Below, in pieces: positions 36,458-45,852 of a stretch of 64,000 nucleotides of DNA; positions within the stretch are counted from its first letter, which is position 1, and every line of letters starts with the position of its first letter. The notes below the pieces were generated by a model. It saw nothing but the letters and a program-made list of their open reading frames with translations, did not search any database and was not told where the DNA came from. The translations under genes and the position numbers were made by a program. The stretch is from Acinetobacter sp. NCu2D-2 (GTDB lineage Bacteria; Pseudomonadota; Gammaproteobacteria; Pseudomonadales; Moraxellaceae): NCBI RefSeq assembly GCF_001647675.1, contig NZ_CP015594.1, positions 2,674,314 through 2,738,313 of the forward strand. Direction: 5' to 3'.

Positions 36458-36988
36458 ATGAACGTCCTGCCACGTATTGTTTTAGCCAGTTTTTTCGCTT
36501 TCAGTTCCGCATTCGCAAACGTAACGCTAGCGAAAGAAATCTCCCCCGCTAAAACCAGCGCAAGCGTTCAGGTGACCTCACAACAGGAATTGATCGATCT
36601 GTTTTTTGCAGCAGCTAAAACAGGCAATACTGAAGTCATTCAAGAATTCTTAAAATATGGCTTTCCAGTCGATGTTCGTAACAGTGATGGCTATACACCT
36701 TTGATGATGGCGACTTATTATGGTCATCAGCCAGTAATTACTTTGTTGTTAAAGCATGGTGCAGATCGTTGTCTACGTGATAAACGAGGCAATACGGCTT
36801 TAATGGGTGCTCTGTTTAAAATGGAATTTACCATTGCTAAACAGCTGCGCCAAATTGATTGTGATGCCAATGCAAAAGCCACAGGTCAAAAGACCACAGC
36901 TGAATTTGCCAAAGTCATTGGTCAAGACAAACAGCTGCAACAGATTATTCGCGAAGCTGAAAAGCAGGTCACGACCTCTAAAAAATAA
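36458..36988 (+). CDS. ankB: Ankyrin-repeat periplasmic protein (AnkB-like)
   Basis: This protein of about 176 aa has a signal peptide (MNVLPRIVLASFFAFSSAFA) and at least two clear ankyrin repeats (VDVRNSDGYTPLMMATYYGHQPVITLLLKHGAD and the next DKRGNTALMGALF, given in part). A GGAG site precedes the ATG at 36458. In Pseudomonas, AnkB is needed for full KatB activity, and the same order here suggests the same partnership. The C-terminal repeat is less regular. Confidence 0.82.
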   Translation: MNVLPRIVLASFFAFSSAFANVTLAKEISPAKTSASVQVTSQQELIDLFFAAAKTGNTEVIQEFLKYGFPVDVRNSDGYTPLMMATYYGHQPVITLLLKHGADRCLRDKRGNTALMGALFKMEFTIAKQLRQIDCDANAKATGQKTTAEFAKVIGQDKQLQQIIREAEKQVTTSKK

Positions 36989-37187
36989 ATTGGGGCGAGA
37001 ATTGAGAGAATATTTTTAATTTGCTTAAAAAGTAGCCATAACTTTGCTAAAGTAATCGCTAAGTTATCGTTTACAGATAGTTTCATCTTATAGATTAACG
37101 CGTTATCAATCGTTCACATAAATATCATTGTCAAAGCTGTATGTTAATTTTATTATCATTTAATGATAATAAAATTGATTGAGTAAC

Positions 37188-37376
37188 ATGATTATGGAAA
37201 ATAAAACTGCGCGACTTACGGTGCTGATTGATCCCGTAAAAAAGCAAGCATTTGAAGACTTATGTGAGCGTCAAGATTTAAAGCCATCACAAGTGGTGCG
37301 TCAGCTGATTCGTGAATATTTACAGAAGCATAATGTCGATTATGCGACTAAGCCCAAAGTATCTGAGTCAGAATAA
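37188..37376 (+). CDS. Ribbon-helix-helix (CopG/Arc-like) DNA-binding protein
   Basis: This protein of about 62 aa has a beta strand TARLTVLID followed by two helices (KKQAFEDLCERQ and KPSQVVRQLIREYLQKH), the layout of Arc/MetJ/CopG dimeric DNA-binding proteins. It could be a small repressor or an antitoxin, but no toxin partner gene is adjacent. ATGs at 37188 and 37194 are both possible; an in-frame TTG lies at 37179. It has its own terminator. Confidence 0.75.
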   Translation: MIMENKTARLTVLIDPVKKQAFEDLCERQDLKPSQVVRQLIREYLQKHNVDYATKPKVSESE

Positions 37377-37404
37377 AGAAATTAAATAGTTCAAATCGAG
37401 CTAT

Positions 37405-37433
37405 AAAAAAACTGCCATTTCGGCAGTTTTTTT
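37405..37433. terminator. Terminator after the ribbon-helix-helix gene
   Basis: ACTGCC/GGCAGT stem extended by A7 and T7 runs on both sides. Confidence 0.88.
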
Positions 37434-37446
37434 ATTTGAAATAACA

Positions 37447-37590
37447 TTAAGAGAAATCGAGCTCTTTTTCGAATTTGCGTAGGTCATGACGTGCCATCGC
37501 AAGATTGGCTTTTTGACGGTCTAAAACCAAGTATAAAAATAAATCTGGATTACGGTCTAAAGGGCGGAGGATATGATACTGCTTAATCAT
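37447..37590 (-). CDS. Small ORF, 47 aa, possibly a C-terminal gene remnant
   Basis: The frame reads [20 protein letters not shown] and continues with a strand-helix pattern ending KFEKELDFS. It is protein-like (mixed hydrophobic and charged, sensible codons) but has no ribosome site before its ATG, and the AT-rich sequence upstream shows no continuation. It resembles the tail of a longer cytosolic protein rather than a whole one. I do not recognise the family. Confidence 0.4.
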   Translation of the reverse strand: MIKQYHILRPLDRNPDLFLYLVLDRQKANLAMARHDLRKFEKELDFS

Positions 37591-38014
37591 AATATGTGCA
37601 TATAGTTTAAATATAAATCTAATTAATTATAAAAATGATATTTATCAATAGATTGTGTCTAAACCACAGGAACATTGTTATATCTTTTATCGATGAGTGT
37701 GGATCCATAGCTATTAGACAGCTTAATTTTTGAAACAAAGAATCAACATTACAAACAATACAGAAACATAAGTTTTAATTTTATTTACATTGTAAATGTG
37801 ACCTAGTTGGAGAATTTAGAAAATAAGTTTAGTGAGTGTGACTTCATCATTTAAATAAGTGCAGATTTAATTGATGGTGAAAAAATGTTGAAATAGCTTA
37901 GACTTTAGTCTAAAAACTCCCCTAAAATTTCAGTTAGCTGTATGTAAAACCTACAATATTCTGCATCTATTTGTGCTTTAATGCTGAGAAGCACAGCGAT
38001 ATTACCTATTAGTT
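37591..38014. other. Gene-free AT-rich region upstream of pncB
   Basis: No frame with a ribosome site is seen in this 424-bp stretch. It contains TTTACATTGTAAA (near 37785) and the TTAGACT-TT-AGTCTAA palindrome listed separately. The pncB promoter must lie in its right-hand part. Confidence 0.5.
37898..37913. promoter_or_regulatory. Candidate operator upstream of pncB
   Basis: TTAGACT-TT-AGTCTAA is a perfect 7-2-7 inverted repeat about 100 bp before the pncB start. Palindromes of this size are used by NAD-pathway repressors of the NrtR type in other bacteria, but I cannot confirm the consensus. Confidence 0.45.
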
Positions 38015-39226
38015 ATGGCGCCAATCATTCATTCATTGCTCGATACTGACCTGTATAAATTCACAATGTTGCAGGTGGTGTTGCACAAGTTTCCACAAAC
38101 GCACAGTGTTTATCATTTCCGTTGTCGTAATCTCGAAGATACAGCTTATCCGCTGGTTGAGATTCTGGATGAATTGAATGAGCAGCTCGATTTACTTTGT
38201 ACTTTAAAATTTAAAGAGGATGAGCTGCAATATTTACGCAGTCTTCGTTTTATCAAAAGTGACTTTGTCGATTATTTAGAACTCTTCCAATTAAAACGCC
38301 GTTTTATTAAAGCCTCAATAGATGAAGAAGGCCGTTTGGACATTTGGGTCGAAGGACCGATGGTTCAAGCGATGATGTTTGAAATCTTCGTTCTTGCAAT
38401 TGTGAACGAGCTCTATTTCCGCCGCATTACAAGTGATGACGTGATTGCCGAAGGCGAGCGTCGTTTAAAAGCGAAAGTTGAATTATTAAAACGCTATGAA
38501 AAAGACCAAGACCCAAATGATCCGCCATTCTTGGTGTCTGACTTCGGTACACGCCGTCGTTATAGCTTTGCATGGCAAAAACATGTGGTTGAAGAACTGA
38601 ATAAAGCTGCACCTCATGTATTCCGTGGTACCAGTAACGTCCTGCTTGCAAAGGATTTAGGCATTACACCAATTGGTACGATGGCGCATGAATTTCTGCA
38701 AGCCTTTCAAGCACTGGATGTGCGTCTGCGTAATTTCCAAAAATCTGCCTTAGAAACTTGGGTCCAAGAATACCGCGGTGACTTAGGAATTGCCTTGACC
38801 GACGTGGTGGGCATGGATGCGTTCTTAAATGACTTCGATTTATACTTTGCCAAACTCTTTGATGGCTTACGTCACGACAGTGGCGACCCCTATGAATGGG
38901 GTGATAAAGCCTACGCACACTATAAAAAGTTAAAAATAGACAGTAAGACCAAAATGCTGACCTTCAGCGATGGTCTAAACATCGAAAAAGCCTGGAATTT
39001 ACACCAGTACTTTAAAGATCGTTTCCAAGTCAGTTTTGGTATTGGAACCAACTTGACCAATGATATGGGCCAAACAGCACTGAATATCGTGTTGAAACTA
39101 GTGGAATGTAATGGTCAATCCGTGGCTAAAATTTCTGATAGCCCAGGTAAAACCATGACAGATAACGATACGTTCTTGGCATATTTAAGACAGGTATTTG
39201 AGATCACCGAACCTGCTGAAGTTTAA
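38015..39226 (+). CDS. pncB: Nicotinate phosphoribosyltransferase
   Basis: This 403-aa enzyme makes nicotinate mononucleotide from nicotinate and PRPP, coupled to ATP hydrolysis, in NAD salvage. The N-terminus [18 protein letters not shown] is the family hallmark. Further blocks are [39 protein letters not shown] and [14 protein letters not shown]. Full length. It follows PncA (26.9 kb) in the salvage route. A palindrome and terminators bound the single gene. Confidence 0.95.
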   Translation: MAPIIHSLLDTDLYKFTMLQVVLHKFPQTHSVYHFRCRNLEDTAYPLVEILDELNEQLDLLCTLKFKEDELQYLRSLRFIKSDFVDYLELFQLKRRFIKASIDEEGRLDIWVEGPMVQAMMFEIFVLAIVNELYFRRITSDDVIAEGERRLKAKVELLKRYEKDQDPNDPPFLVSDFGTRRRYSFAWQKHVVEELNKAAPHVFRGTSNVLLAKDLGITPIGTMAHEFLQAFQALDVRLRNFQKSALETWVQEYRGDLGIALTDVVGMDAFLNDFDLYFAKLFDGLRHDSGDPYEWGDKAYAHYKKLKIDSKTKMLTFSDGLNIEKAWNLHQYFKDRFQVSFGIGTNLTNDMGQTALNIVLKLVECNGQSVAKISDSPGKTMTDNDTFLAYLRQVFEITEPAEV

Positions 39227-39244
39227 AACCGATTATTTCAATTT

Positions 39245-39274
39245 AAAGCCGTCTCAATTAGAGGCGGCTTTTTT
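39245..39274 (+). terminator. pncB terminator
   Basis: AAGCCGTCTC/GAGGCGGCTT stem (one G-U pair) followed by T6. Confidence 0.88.
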
Positions 39275-39403
39275 ATGCATTATGATTTTTTTATCAACTT
39301 TATTATCTTAAAAAATGCTAAAGATCTCGATAAAAACAGCATAATCGAGAAAATGAGCTGTGCTAAGATCAAATGGATTTGAATGAAAATAGCTTAGAAC
39401 ACC

Positions 39404-40246
39404 ATGACAGCTTTTAATTTTGGTCTGCTGATTGAAGCAGAAGATTTGGTACCGTATTTGGGAAATGACAAGCTTCGAATTGTCGATTTGAGCCGTGCAT
39501 CTGTTTATGAACAGCTACATATTCCACATGCGATCCATGTTCAGCCAAAATTATTGGTACGCCAAGAAGAAAATGCGATGGGCCTGTTACCTGAGCAAGA
39601 GCAACTTGAAGAACTCATTCGTTACTTAAATATTTCTCCTGAGCATCATGTTGTTGCCTATGATGATGAAGGTGGTGCGTGGGCAGGGCGCTTACTTTGG
39701 AATTTGCATTGTCTTGGCTTTGAAAATACCAGTCTACTTAATGGTGGCATTCATGCATGGCTTGCAGCGGGCTTGCCCACATCGATGGAACAACAAAAAA
39801 GTGCAGCAGTAGATAACCTGGTTTCCGTGAATCTGGCAGCAAAAAATCAATTCCATATTGACTATGACGCATTGCGTGAACAGGTGGAACAAGGGCAGAT
39901 TCAAGTCTGGGATTGCCGTACTGAAGATGAATATACCGGTCTGCGTTTAGCAGCGCGACGCGGCGGTCACATTCCTGGGGCACGTCATTTCGAGTGGAGT
40001 ACTGCCCTTAACCGTCAAAATCATTTAAAATTACATCCACTACAGCGCACACAGCAGCGTTTGGAACAACTTGGTTTTGACTTAAAACAGCCTGTTGTGG
40101 TGTATTGCCAGTCGCATCACCGTTCAGGTTTGGCCTACATGTTAGGACGTCTATTGGGTTGGCAAATCCGAGCCTATGATGGTGCGTGGAGTGAGTGGGG
40201 CAACCGCCTCGATAGTCCAATCGCTACTGGGGAGTTGCAATCTTGA
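39404..40246 (+). CDS. Thiosulfate sulfurtransferase (tandem rhodanese, RhdA-like)
   Basis: This 280-aa protein has two rhodanese domains. The first (about residues 10-130) is the inactive type. The second has the active-site loop CQSHHRS with catalytic Cys, close to the CQTHHR loop of Azotobacter Rhd[10 protein letters not shown] is the second-domain start. The protein is cytosolic and transfers sulfane sulfur to thiols or cyanide. Its stop overlaps the psd start, so the two are coupled. Confidence 0.9.
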   Translation: MTAFNFGLLIEAEDLVPYLGNDKLRIVDLSRASVYEQLHIPHAIHVQPKLLVRQEENAMGLLPEQEQLEELIRYLNISPEHHVVAYDDEGGAWAGRLLWNLHCLGFENTSLLNGGIHAWLAAGLPTSMEQQKSAAVDNLVSVNLAAKNQFHIDYDALREQVEQGQIQVWDCRTEDEYTGLRLAARRGGHIPGARHFEWSTALNRQNHLKLHPLQRTQQRLEQLGFDLKQPVVVYCQSHHRSGLAYMLGRLLGWQIRAYDGAWSEWGNRLDSPIATGELQS

Positions 40247-41094
40247 GCATCACATCGCGTTTAAAACAACAAATCTTTATTCAAGCTCAAAAAGTGGTGC
40301 CACAACACAAATTATCACGTGTCGTCGGTAAAGTCGCAGCCAGCGAAAACCCATTGATTAAAAATGCCGTGATTACTGCATTCAAAGCACAATATGGCAT
40401 TGATATGTCGATTGCTGAACAGCAAAATGCCCTAAAATTTAAATCATTTAATGAATTCTTTACCCGTGCTTTAAAGCAAGGTGTACGTGCGGTAGATAGC
40501 AACCCAAGCAGTATTGTTTCACCTGCGGATGGCGCAATCTCTCAACTGGGTCAAATTGTTGAAGGTGATGTTTTCCAAGCCAAAGGCCAAAAATTTACCG
40601 TTGAAAATTTAATTGCCGATCCGCAATTGGCTGAACCGTTTAAAAATGGTCAGTTTGCTACAGTTTACTTATCACCGAAAGATTATCACCGTGTGCATAT
40701 GCCGTTTGCAGGGACTTTGACCGAGACTCTGTATGTACCAGGTGAACTGTTTTCTGTGAATCAAACCACAGCCGAGAATATTCCAGGGTTGTTCGCTCGA
40801 AATGAACGTATGGTGTGTTTGTTCGATACTGAATTAGGGCGTATGGCAGTGGTCTTGGTGGGTGCCATGATCGTGGCGGGTATTGAAACGGTTGCAACTG
40901 GTAAAGTAAAACCATCAGGTCGTATTGAACTGAATCAGCACAATTTATTTTTGGAAAAAGGTGCAGAGCTCGGTCGTTTCTACTTGGGTTCAACTGCTGT
41001 GGTTTTATTTGAAGAAAATAAAATGCAATGGGATACAGAGTTTAAAGCCAATTCAACTGTCGTAATGGGCGAAGCGATGGGGCATATACTTTAA
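40243..41094 (+). CDS. psd: Phosphatidylserine decarboxylase proenzyme
   Basis: This 283-aa membrane-associated enzyme makes phosphatidylethanolamine. The self-cleavage motif LGST, which yields the pyruvoyl group, is near residue 247 ([11 protein letters not shown]). Other blocks: [35 protein letters not shown]. The start is a TTG overlapping the upstream stop (TTGA), which implies translational coupling to the rhodanese gene. Confidence 0.94.
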   Translation: MSITSRLKQQIFIQAQKVVPQHKLSRVVGKVAASENPLIKNAVITAFKAQYGIDMSIAEQQNALKFKSFNEFFTRALKQGVRAVDSNPSSIVSPADGAISQLGQIVEGDVFQAKGQKFTVENLIADPQLAEPFKNGQFATVYLSPKDYHRVHMPFAGTLTETLYVPGELFSVNQTTAENIPGLFARNERMVCLFDTELGRMAVVLVGAMIVAGIETVATGKVKPSGRIELNQHNLFLEKGAELGRFYLGSTAVVLFEENKMQWDTEFKANSTVVMGEAMGHIL

Positions 41095-41283
41095 TTGAAA
41101 TCTTCCCCCTTTGTAAAAGGGGGATTGAGGGGGATTTATAAAAATACTGGAGTTAGGTGTTAAAATTTAAAGCTGATTTCCACAGATAATCCCTCCTAAT
41201 AATCTTCTTTTAGGAAGAATTTAGGTGAAGGGACAAGACCTCTCCCTAACCCTCTCCTGAAAGGAGAGGGAATAATAGGCAGT

Positions 41284-41309
41284 AAAAAAGCACCATTCGG
41301 TGCTTTTTT
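41284..41309. terminator. Terminator of the SPOR-domain gene
   Basis: AAAAAAGCACC-ATTC-GGTGCTTTTTT, bidirectional. Just upstream, 41100-41270 holds GC-rich palindromes (CCCCCTTTTACAAAGGGGG type and CCCTCTCC/GGAGAGGG) that look like dispersed intergenic repeats. Confidence 0.85.
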
Positions 41310-41320
41310 ATTTTCTGGAC

Positions 41321-41923
41321 TTAGCGTTTTACAACGATTGAGTCGATCCCACTATGTTGTAAAGTTTGTTGTGCGATGACCGCAGCATCAGCTGAATCAT
41401 AAGGACCTGAAATTACGCGGTACCAAACTTTGCCACCTTCAACACTTCGTACGACATCGGCAGAAAGACCATTCAAGATGATTTCAGCACGACGTGCATC
41501 GGCTTGATCTGGGTCATCATAGCTACGTACTTGCAGAATATAAGATTGTACAGGTGCAGCAGTATCGGCAGATTCTAAGCCAGGTTCAGTGGCTTCTTCA
41601 GCGTTATTTTTAGGTGCTTCAACAATGACAACAGCTTCCTGACTTTTAGTTTCAGGAACTGCCTGATCTGGAATAGGGGTAACTTGCTGCTGAGGGAGGA
41701 GATCATAAAAACGGTAGTCTTTATTGGTGTCTTCTTCTTCGTAATGCTCAGAACTCAGTTGATCCTTCGGTTTAACAGGTTCCCATGGTTTCCACAGCAT
41801 CAATGCCATGAGAAAACTCAAAACGATCAAAATGACCACAAGTGTACCGAGCCACGTTGGAATTAAAGGCTTTTTCGGTTTATTCGGTCTTTCAGATACA
41901 CCGCGCTGAGTCTTACCAAACAC
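41321..41923 (-). CDS. SPOR-domain protein, FtsN-like
   Basis: This 200-aa bitopic protein has a short cytosolic basic N-terminus, one transmembrane helix at about residues 25-45 (TLVVILIVLSFLMALMLW) and an acidic periplasmic linker. A C-terminal SPOR domain (about 125-200: SYILQVRSYDDPDQADARRAE...) binds denuded peptidoglycan at the septum. This layout matches FtsN or a DedD-type division protein. It lies downstream of argS. The start is GTG with an AGAGGA site. Confidence 0.82.
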   Translation of the reverse strand: MFGKTQRGVSERPNKPKKPLIPTWLGTLVVILIVLSFLMALMLWKPWEPVKPKDQLSSEHYEEEDTNKDYRFYDLLPQQQVTPIPDQAVPETKSQEAVVIVEAPKNNAEEATEPGLESADTAAPVQSYILQVRSYDDPDQADARRAEIILNGLSADVVRSVEGGKVWYRVISGPYDSADAAVIAQQTLQHSGIDSIVVKR

Positions 41924-41959
41924 TAGGGACGTCCTCTTATCTTTATTCTCAGGATAGAA

Positions 41960-41983
41960 AAGGCATAACCAAAGTTATGCCTT
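41960..41983. terminator. Hairpin between argS and the SPOR gene
   Basis: A perfect 10-bp stem AAGGCATAAC/GTTATGCCTT with a 4-nt loop. The minus strand continues with TTC then T-poor sequence, so termination is only partial or it is a pause or processing site. Confidence 0.5.
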
Positions 41984-42054
41984 GTTCTGTGTATCCTATG
42001 TGATCATGTGCTAAATGTCATCATTTTGCATACAGATCTCATGTGATTTTTATC

Positions 42055-42081
42055 GTTGATCTGTATTCAATACAGATCAAC
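42055..42081. repeat. 27-bp perfect palindrome downstream of argS
   Basis: GTTGATCTGTATT, one central C, then AATACAGATCAAC. The 13-bp arms are unusually long for this window, and no T-run follows on either strand. Confidence 0.7.
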
Positions 42082-42182
42082 CTAGCGCTTTCAACAGCTG
42101 ATGTGATCTACAAGGTGCTCACTTCGAGACAGCTCTCATCTTGCGAGCATACAAAGCAATTCTTTGTACTATTAACCTTCTT

Positions 42183-42216
42183 GAATCAATGTAAAAGCAG
42201 TGCTTTACATTGATTC
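42183..42216. repeat. 13-bp inverted repeat spanning the argS stop
   Basis: GAATCAATGTAAA and TTTACATTGATTC are separated by 8 nt. The right arm is the last codons of argS, so the coding end is copied in inverse orientation just downstream. A smaller TACAAAG/CTTTGTA hairpin lies at about 42148-42167. Confidence 0.65.
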
Positions 42217-43995
42217 AGGTGCAGACACACCAAGAAGCTCTAAACCATTGCGCAGTACTTGACGTACGTTTACAGATAACAATAAACGTGCTTGAGTGAG
42301 TTCAGCATCATCACCCAATACTTTGTTTTCGTTATACCAGCCATGGAACAGTGCAGCGAGTTCTTTTAAGTAGTTACCCACTTGGTGTGGTTCATAGCTG
42401 TTCGCAGCACGAGTCAGAATTTCTGGGTAAGCTGCAAGTTTTGCTAAGATTTCAGTTTCAGCATCAAGCTCAAGTTTAGATGCCAAGCTGCGTGCCGCAG
42501 TTGCATCGAAGTTCACATTGAGGCTCGCTGCTTTTTCTAACATACGGCAGATACGGGCATGTGCGTATTGGATGTAGTACACCGCATTGTCTTTACTTTG
42601 AGACACAGCAAGGTCTAAGTCAAAGTCAATGTGTTGTTCAGACTTACGCATCACGTAGTAGAAACGAGCAGCATCGTTACCAACTTCTTTACGAAGGTCA
42701 CGTAAAGTTACGTACTGACCTGAACGAGATGACATTTGCACCATCTCACCGCCACGCCATAGGCTCACGAACTGAACGAGAAGAACTGTTAGTTTTTTAG
42801 AGTCATAGCCAAGCGCATCAATTGCAGCTTTCACACGTGCAATATAACCGTGGTGGTCTGAACCCCAGATATCAATGATGTCGGTATAACCACGTTGCAG
42901 TTTGTTTAAGTGATAGGCAATGTCTGACGCAAAGTAAGTGGTTTGACCATTACGACGTTTTACTACACGGTCTTTTTCATCACCGAATTCAGTCGATTTA
43001 AACCAGATGTTGCCGTCTTTTTCGTATAAGAAGCCACGTTGATCTAATGTTTGAAGCGCTTCATCAATCTTTTCAGTCAACGTTGCTTCACTGAACCAAT
43101 TGTTGAAGGTTACACCAAACTCACCAAGGTCATCTTTAATATCATCCAAGATGGCATGTAAAGCAGCTTGATGGAACACGCGGTAGCCTGCGCCAAGTAG
43201 GTTTTGTGAGTTAAAGATCAAACCATCGATATGTTTTTCTTTATCGCCTGAAAGTACGACTTTATTGCCCTCAGCATCAAGCTCAGGTGCATATTGCACA
43301 TCTTCAGGAACATCTTTATAGACATCTGCGACATCGCGTACATAAGCATCGCCATCTTTGTCGATGATGCTTTGCGCGATTTCTTTAACGTAGTCACCTT
43401 GGTAGGCATTTTTAGGGAAAACTAAAGTTTGACCCTTTAATTCTAAGTAACGTAAGTAAGTTGAAGTCGCCAAAATGTCCATTTGACGGCCAGCATCGTT
43501 GACATAGTATTCGCGATCCACTTTAGCACCAGTGGCTTCAAGAAGATTGGCAACCGTCATACCATACGCTGCACCACGACCATGACCCACGTGTAGACTT
43601 GAAGTTGGGTTTGCAGAGACAAACTCAACTTGAATACGTTTTTCAGCATTGGCTTGAGTGCGACCAAAGCTGTCTTTTTGCGCTTGAATTTGGTCAAGGA
43701 TTGCAAAACGCTGATCGGCATTTAGGAAGAAGTTAATAAAGCCAGGACCTGCGATCTCAGCTTTGCTGATGTCTACCACTTCAGGCAATGCAGCTAAAAT
43801 TTTCTCAGCTAAGTCACGTGGTTTCATCCCCGCAGCTTTAGAGGCAATCATCGCAATATTTGAAGCGAAGTCACCGTGCGATCGGTCTTTGGTACGCGTC
43901 AAATTACTGGTATTTTTCCAGTCAGATGGGAGGACACCTTCAGCTTGAAGGGATTGCACTGCATGTTCTAGAGCTGCTTGGATTGCCGTGTTCAT
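42205..43995 (-). CDS. argS: Arginyl-tRNA synthetase
   Basis: This 596-aa class I synthetase charges tRNA-Arg. The HIGH-like motif is in SANPTSSLHVGHGRGAAYG and the KMSKS-equivalent region near MSSRSGQYVTLRDL. The N-terminal additional domain and C-terminal anticodon-binding domain (LAALFHGWYNENKVL) are present. MNTAIQAALEHAV at 43995 is the usual start; 15 extra upstream residues in frame are unlikely. Confidence 0.95.
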   Translation of the reverse strand: MNTAIQAALEHAVQSLQAEGVLPSDWKNTSNLTRTKDRSHGDFASNIAMIASKAAGMKPRDLAEKILAALPEVVDISKAEIAGPGFINFFLNADQRFAILDQIQAQKDSFGRTQANAEKRIQVEFVSANPTSSLHVGHGRGAAYGMTVANLLEATGAKVDREYYVNDAGRQMDILATSTYLRYLELKGQTLVFPKNAYQGDYVKEIAQSIIDKDGDAYVRDVADVYKDVPEDVQYAPELDAEGNKVVLSGDKEKHIDGLIFNSQNLLGAGYRVFHQAALHAILDDIKDDLGEFGVTFNNWFSEATLTEKIDEALQTLDQRGFLYEKDGNIWFKSTEFGDEKDRVVKRRNGQTTYFASDIAYHLNKLQRGYTDIIDIWGSDHHGYIARVKAAIDALGYDSKKLTVLLVQFVSLWRGGEMVQMSSRSGQYVTLRDLRKEVGNDAARFYYVMRKSEQHIDFDLDLAVSQSKDNAVYYIQYAHARICRMLEKAASLNVNFDATAARSLASKLELDAETEILAKLAAYPEILTRAANSYEPHQVGNYLKELAALFHGWYNENKVLGDDAELTQARLLLSVNVRQVLRNGLELLGVSAPESM

Positions 43996-44240
43996 AATCA
44001 GTCGAAAATAAATGTCGCGGAAAAACAGCAAATATAGCAAATTTCAGGCTCTTTAGGGGAAACCATTTGTATCGCTCGGAAAATATAGAGATAAAAAATT
44101 GAGAAAACAGGCCCCAATTTTGACGTGGGTGAAGATTATGATTTGTGTGAAATAGCTCTTATTTTATACAGAAAAGCGAAACATTGATCAGCAAAATCCT
44201 TTATAGTATTGCGCCTAATAAAGGCATTTAAGAGTAAGTT

Positions 44241-44519
44241 GTGGCAGCGTCAAAACGACCGACAATTATTGGTCATATTCCCAAATTACCCGGAAAATGG
44301 GCGCTTATTGTGATTCCATTTTTCTTATCAAGTCTGATGAGTGGCATTATCTCATTAATTAACATGCTACGTAATTTGGGTTGGTTCGATGGCTTTATTC
44401 AGCTATGGTTATATAACTGGATGATTTCTTGGGCGATTGCGTTTCCCATTGTGGTCACTTTACTGCCGTTTGTGCGCAAATTTGCTTCACTATTTGTTGA
44501 TATGGCACCACCCAAATAA
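44241..44519 (+). CDS. DUF2798-like small membrane protein, 92 aa
   Basis: This protein has two hydrophobic helices (about residues 22-42 and 53-77) in the arrangement PGKWALIVIPFFLSSLMSGI and WMISWAIAFPIVVTLLP, the DUF2798 pattern. It starts with GTG and a weak ribosome site. An inner-membrane location is likely; the function is unknown. It is convergent with the DUF445 gene. Confidence 0.75.
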   Translation: MAASKRPTIIGHIPKLPGKWALIVIPFFLSSLMSGIISLINMLRNLGWFDGFIQLWLYNWMISWAIAFPIVVTLLPFVRKFASLFVDMAPPK

Positions 44520-44537
44520 AACGAACTCGAAATTTAC

Positions 44538-45839
44538 TTAAAGTAAATTTTCGACCACTGCACGAATCACTCCCAAAACTAAACCGATAAATGCGCCCAC
44601 AACTACACCGTTGACGCGAATCATATGTAAGTCGCCACCGACTTCATTTTCAATCTTATCGATCATCTCCGTTGAATCCCATTCGTGAATACGCTCGCTG
44701 ATAAAACGAATAACTTTTTCACTGTATTGGTCGCTGAGTTCAACTGCAATGCCACTTAGGCGATGGTTCAGTAGTTCACGTACAGAAGCATTGGAAACGA
44801 TATTTTGTCCGACCTGTTGAATGGCGATACGAATATTTTCAGCGATGCCTGAATTGGCTTGTTCTAAGTCAGCTTTAATAGCATCACAAAGGATGACAAC
44901 GGCACCACTGATAAAATTCAGCACTTGTGGGCTATCGAGTAGGGCGTTTTTACTTGAATTGAGCTTTTGACTCGCTTCACTATTCGGATCTGAGAGTTGC
45001 AGCATTAAAGTATTTGCTGCTTCTTCAATTTTAATCCGCCACGGATGATCTGCATCTGCCAGCATGGCTTCAACTCGCCCAATCACGGAATCGATACTGC
45101 GCTGCTGTACATCAATGCCAATCCAACTGGCACCTTTGGCGAGGCGCCACACACCCATTTCTTTAAATAAATTACGGGTAATCTCTTGGGTTTTTTCAGG
45201 GTGTGAAATCATCCACTCATGTGCGAGATCAAGCCCGCGTTGTAGCACGTCTTGATGGAAGTCATTTTCCAAAACCGCACGTAGCATTTCACTCGCCAAG
45301 TGATTAATTTGCGTATTTTTGACCCATTGCACGCTGTTGCTTTGAATAAAGCCCGAAATTTGTTCCTGTCCAACAAACTCAAAAATCTTGGGTACAGATT
45401 GCTGAATGGCTTGCGTGACCTGTGCATTATTTTTGGGATTGGCGAGCCATTTTCCTGCGGCAAGACTGAGATCCGTATTGGCAAGACTGCGTTGCACAAT
45501 TTGAGGTGAAAGAAAATTTTCCTGTACAAAGCGCCCCATCGACTCAGCAATACGAGCTTTATTACGGGGAATAATTTCTGTGTGATCACGCAAAAACTTC
45601 GGAATGGGCATTTTGCCAAACGGATTACGGAATAACACCGTAATGGCATACCAATCTGCCAAACCGCCGACCACACCTGCTTCAGCGGATAGCATTAAAA
45701 TATGAATCAGCCAAAGATATTCAGGAAAGATTTTTGCAGTGACCATCAGCGCCAGCCACGCCACAACTGCGCTTACCAAGGCGATGGTGGCAAATCGTTT
45801 ACTGCGTTGTAAGCTCGGAGCGATGGTCTGATTTTGCAT
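44538..45839 (-). CDS. DUF445-family membrane protein
   Basis: This 433-aa protein belongs to the DUF445 (YjiN-like) family. Two N-terminal helices are present with the block EAGVVGGLADWYAITVLFRNPFG (pieces GVVGGLADWYA and FRNPFGKMPIP). There are long amphipathic repeats in the middle and a C-terminal helix VVGAFIGLVLGVIRAVVENL. The function is not established; it is an inner-membrane protein. A short AAATTTACTT/AAGTAAATTT hairpin covers its stop codon. Confidence 0.85.
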   Translation of the reverse strand: MQNQTIAPSLQRSKRFATIALVSAVVAWLALMVTAKIFPEYLWLIHILMLSAEAGVVGGLADWYAITVLFRNPFGKMPIPKFLRDHTEIIPRNKARIAESMGRFVQENFLSPQIVQRSLANTDLSLAAGKWLANPKNNAQVTQAIQQSVPKIFEFVGQEQISGFIQSNSVQWVKNTQINHLASEMLRAVLENDFHQDVLQRGLDLAHEWMISHPEKTQEITRNLFKEMGVWRLAKGASWIGIDVQQRSIDSVIGRVEAMLADADHPWRIKIEEAANTLMLQLSDPNSEASQKLNSSKNALLDSPQVLNFISGAVVILCDAIKADLEQANSGIAENIRIAIQQVGQNIVSNASVRELLNHRLSGIAVELSDQYSEKVIRFISERIHEWDSTEMIDKIENEVGGDLHMIRVNGVVVGAFIGLVLGVIRAVVENLL

Positions 45840-45852
45840 AAATATCCTGTTG

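Noticed and set aside
41100..41270. CRISPR or tandem repeat array in the psd-SPOR gap
   Set aside because: The GC-rich palindromes differ from each other and lack regular spacing.
45209..45676. 155-aa frame within the DUF445 gene
   Set aside because: Same-strand frame shadow rich in rare residue runs; the DUF445 frame has the family motifs.
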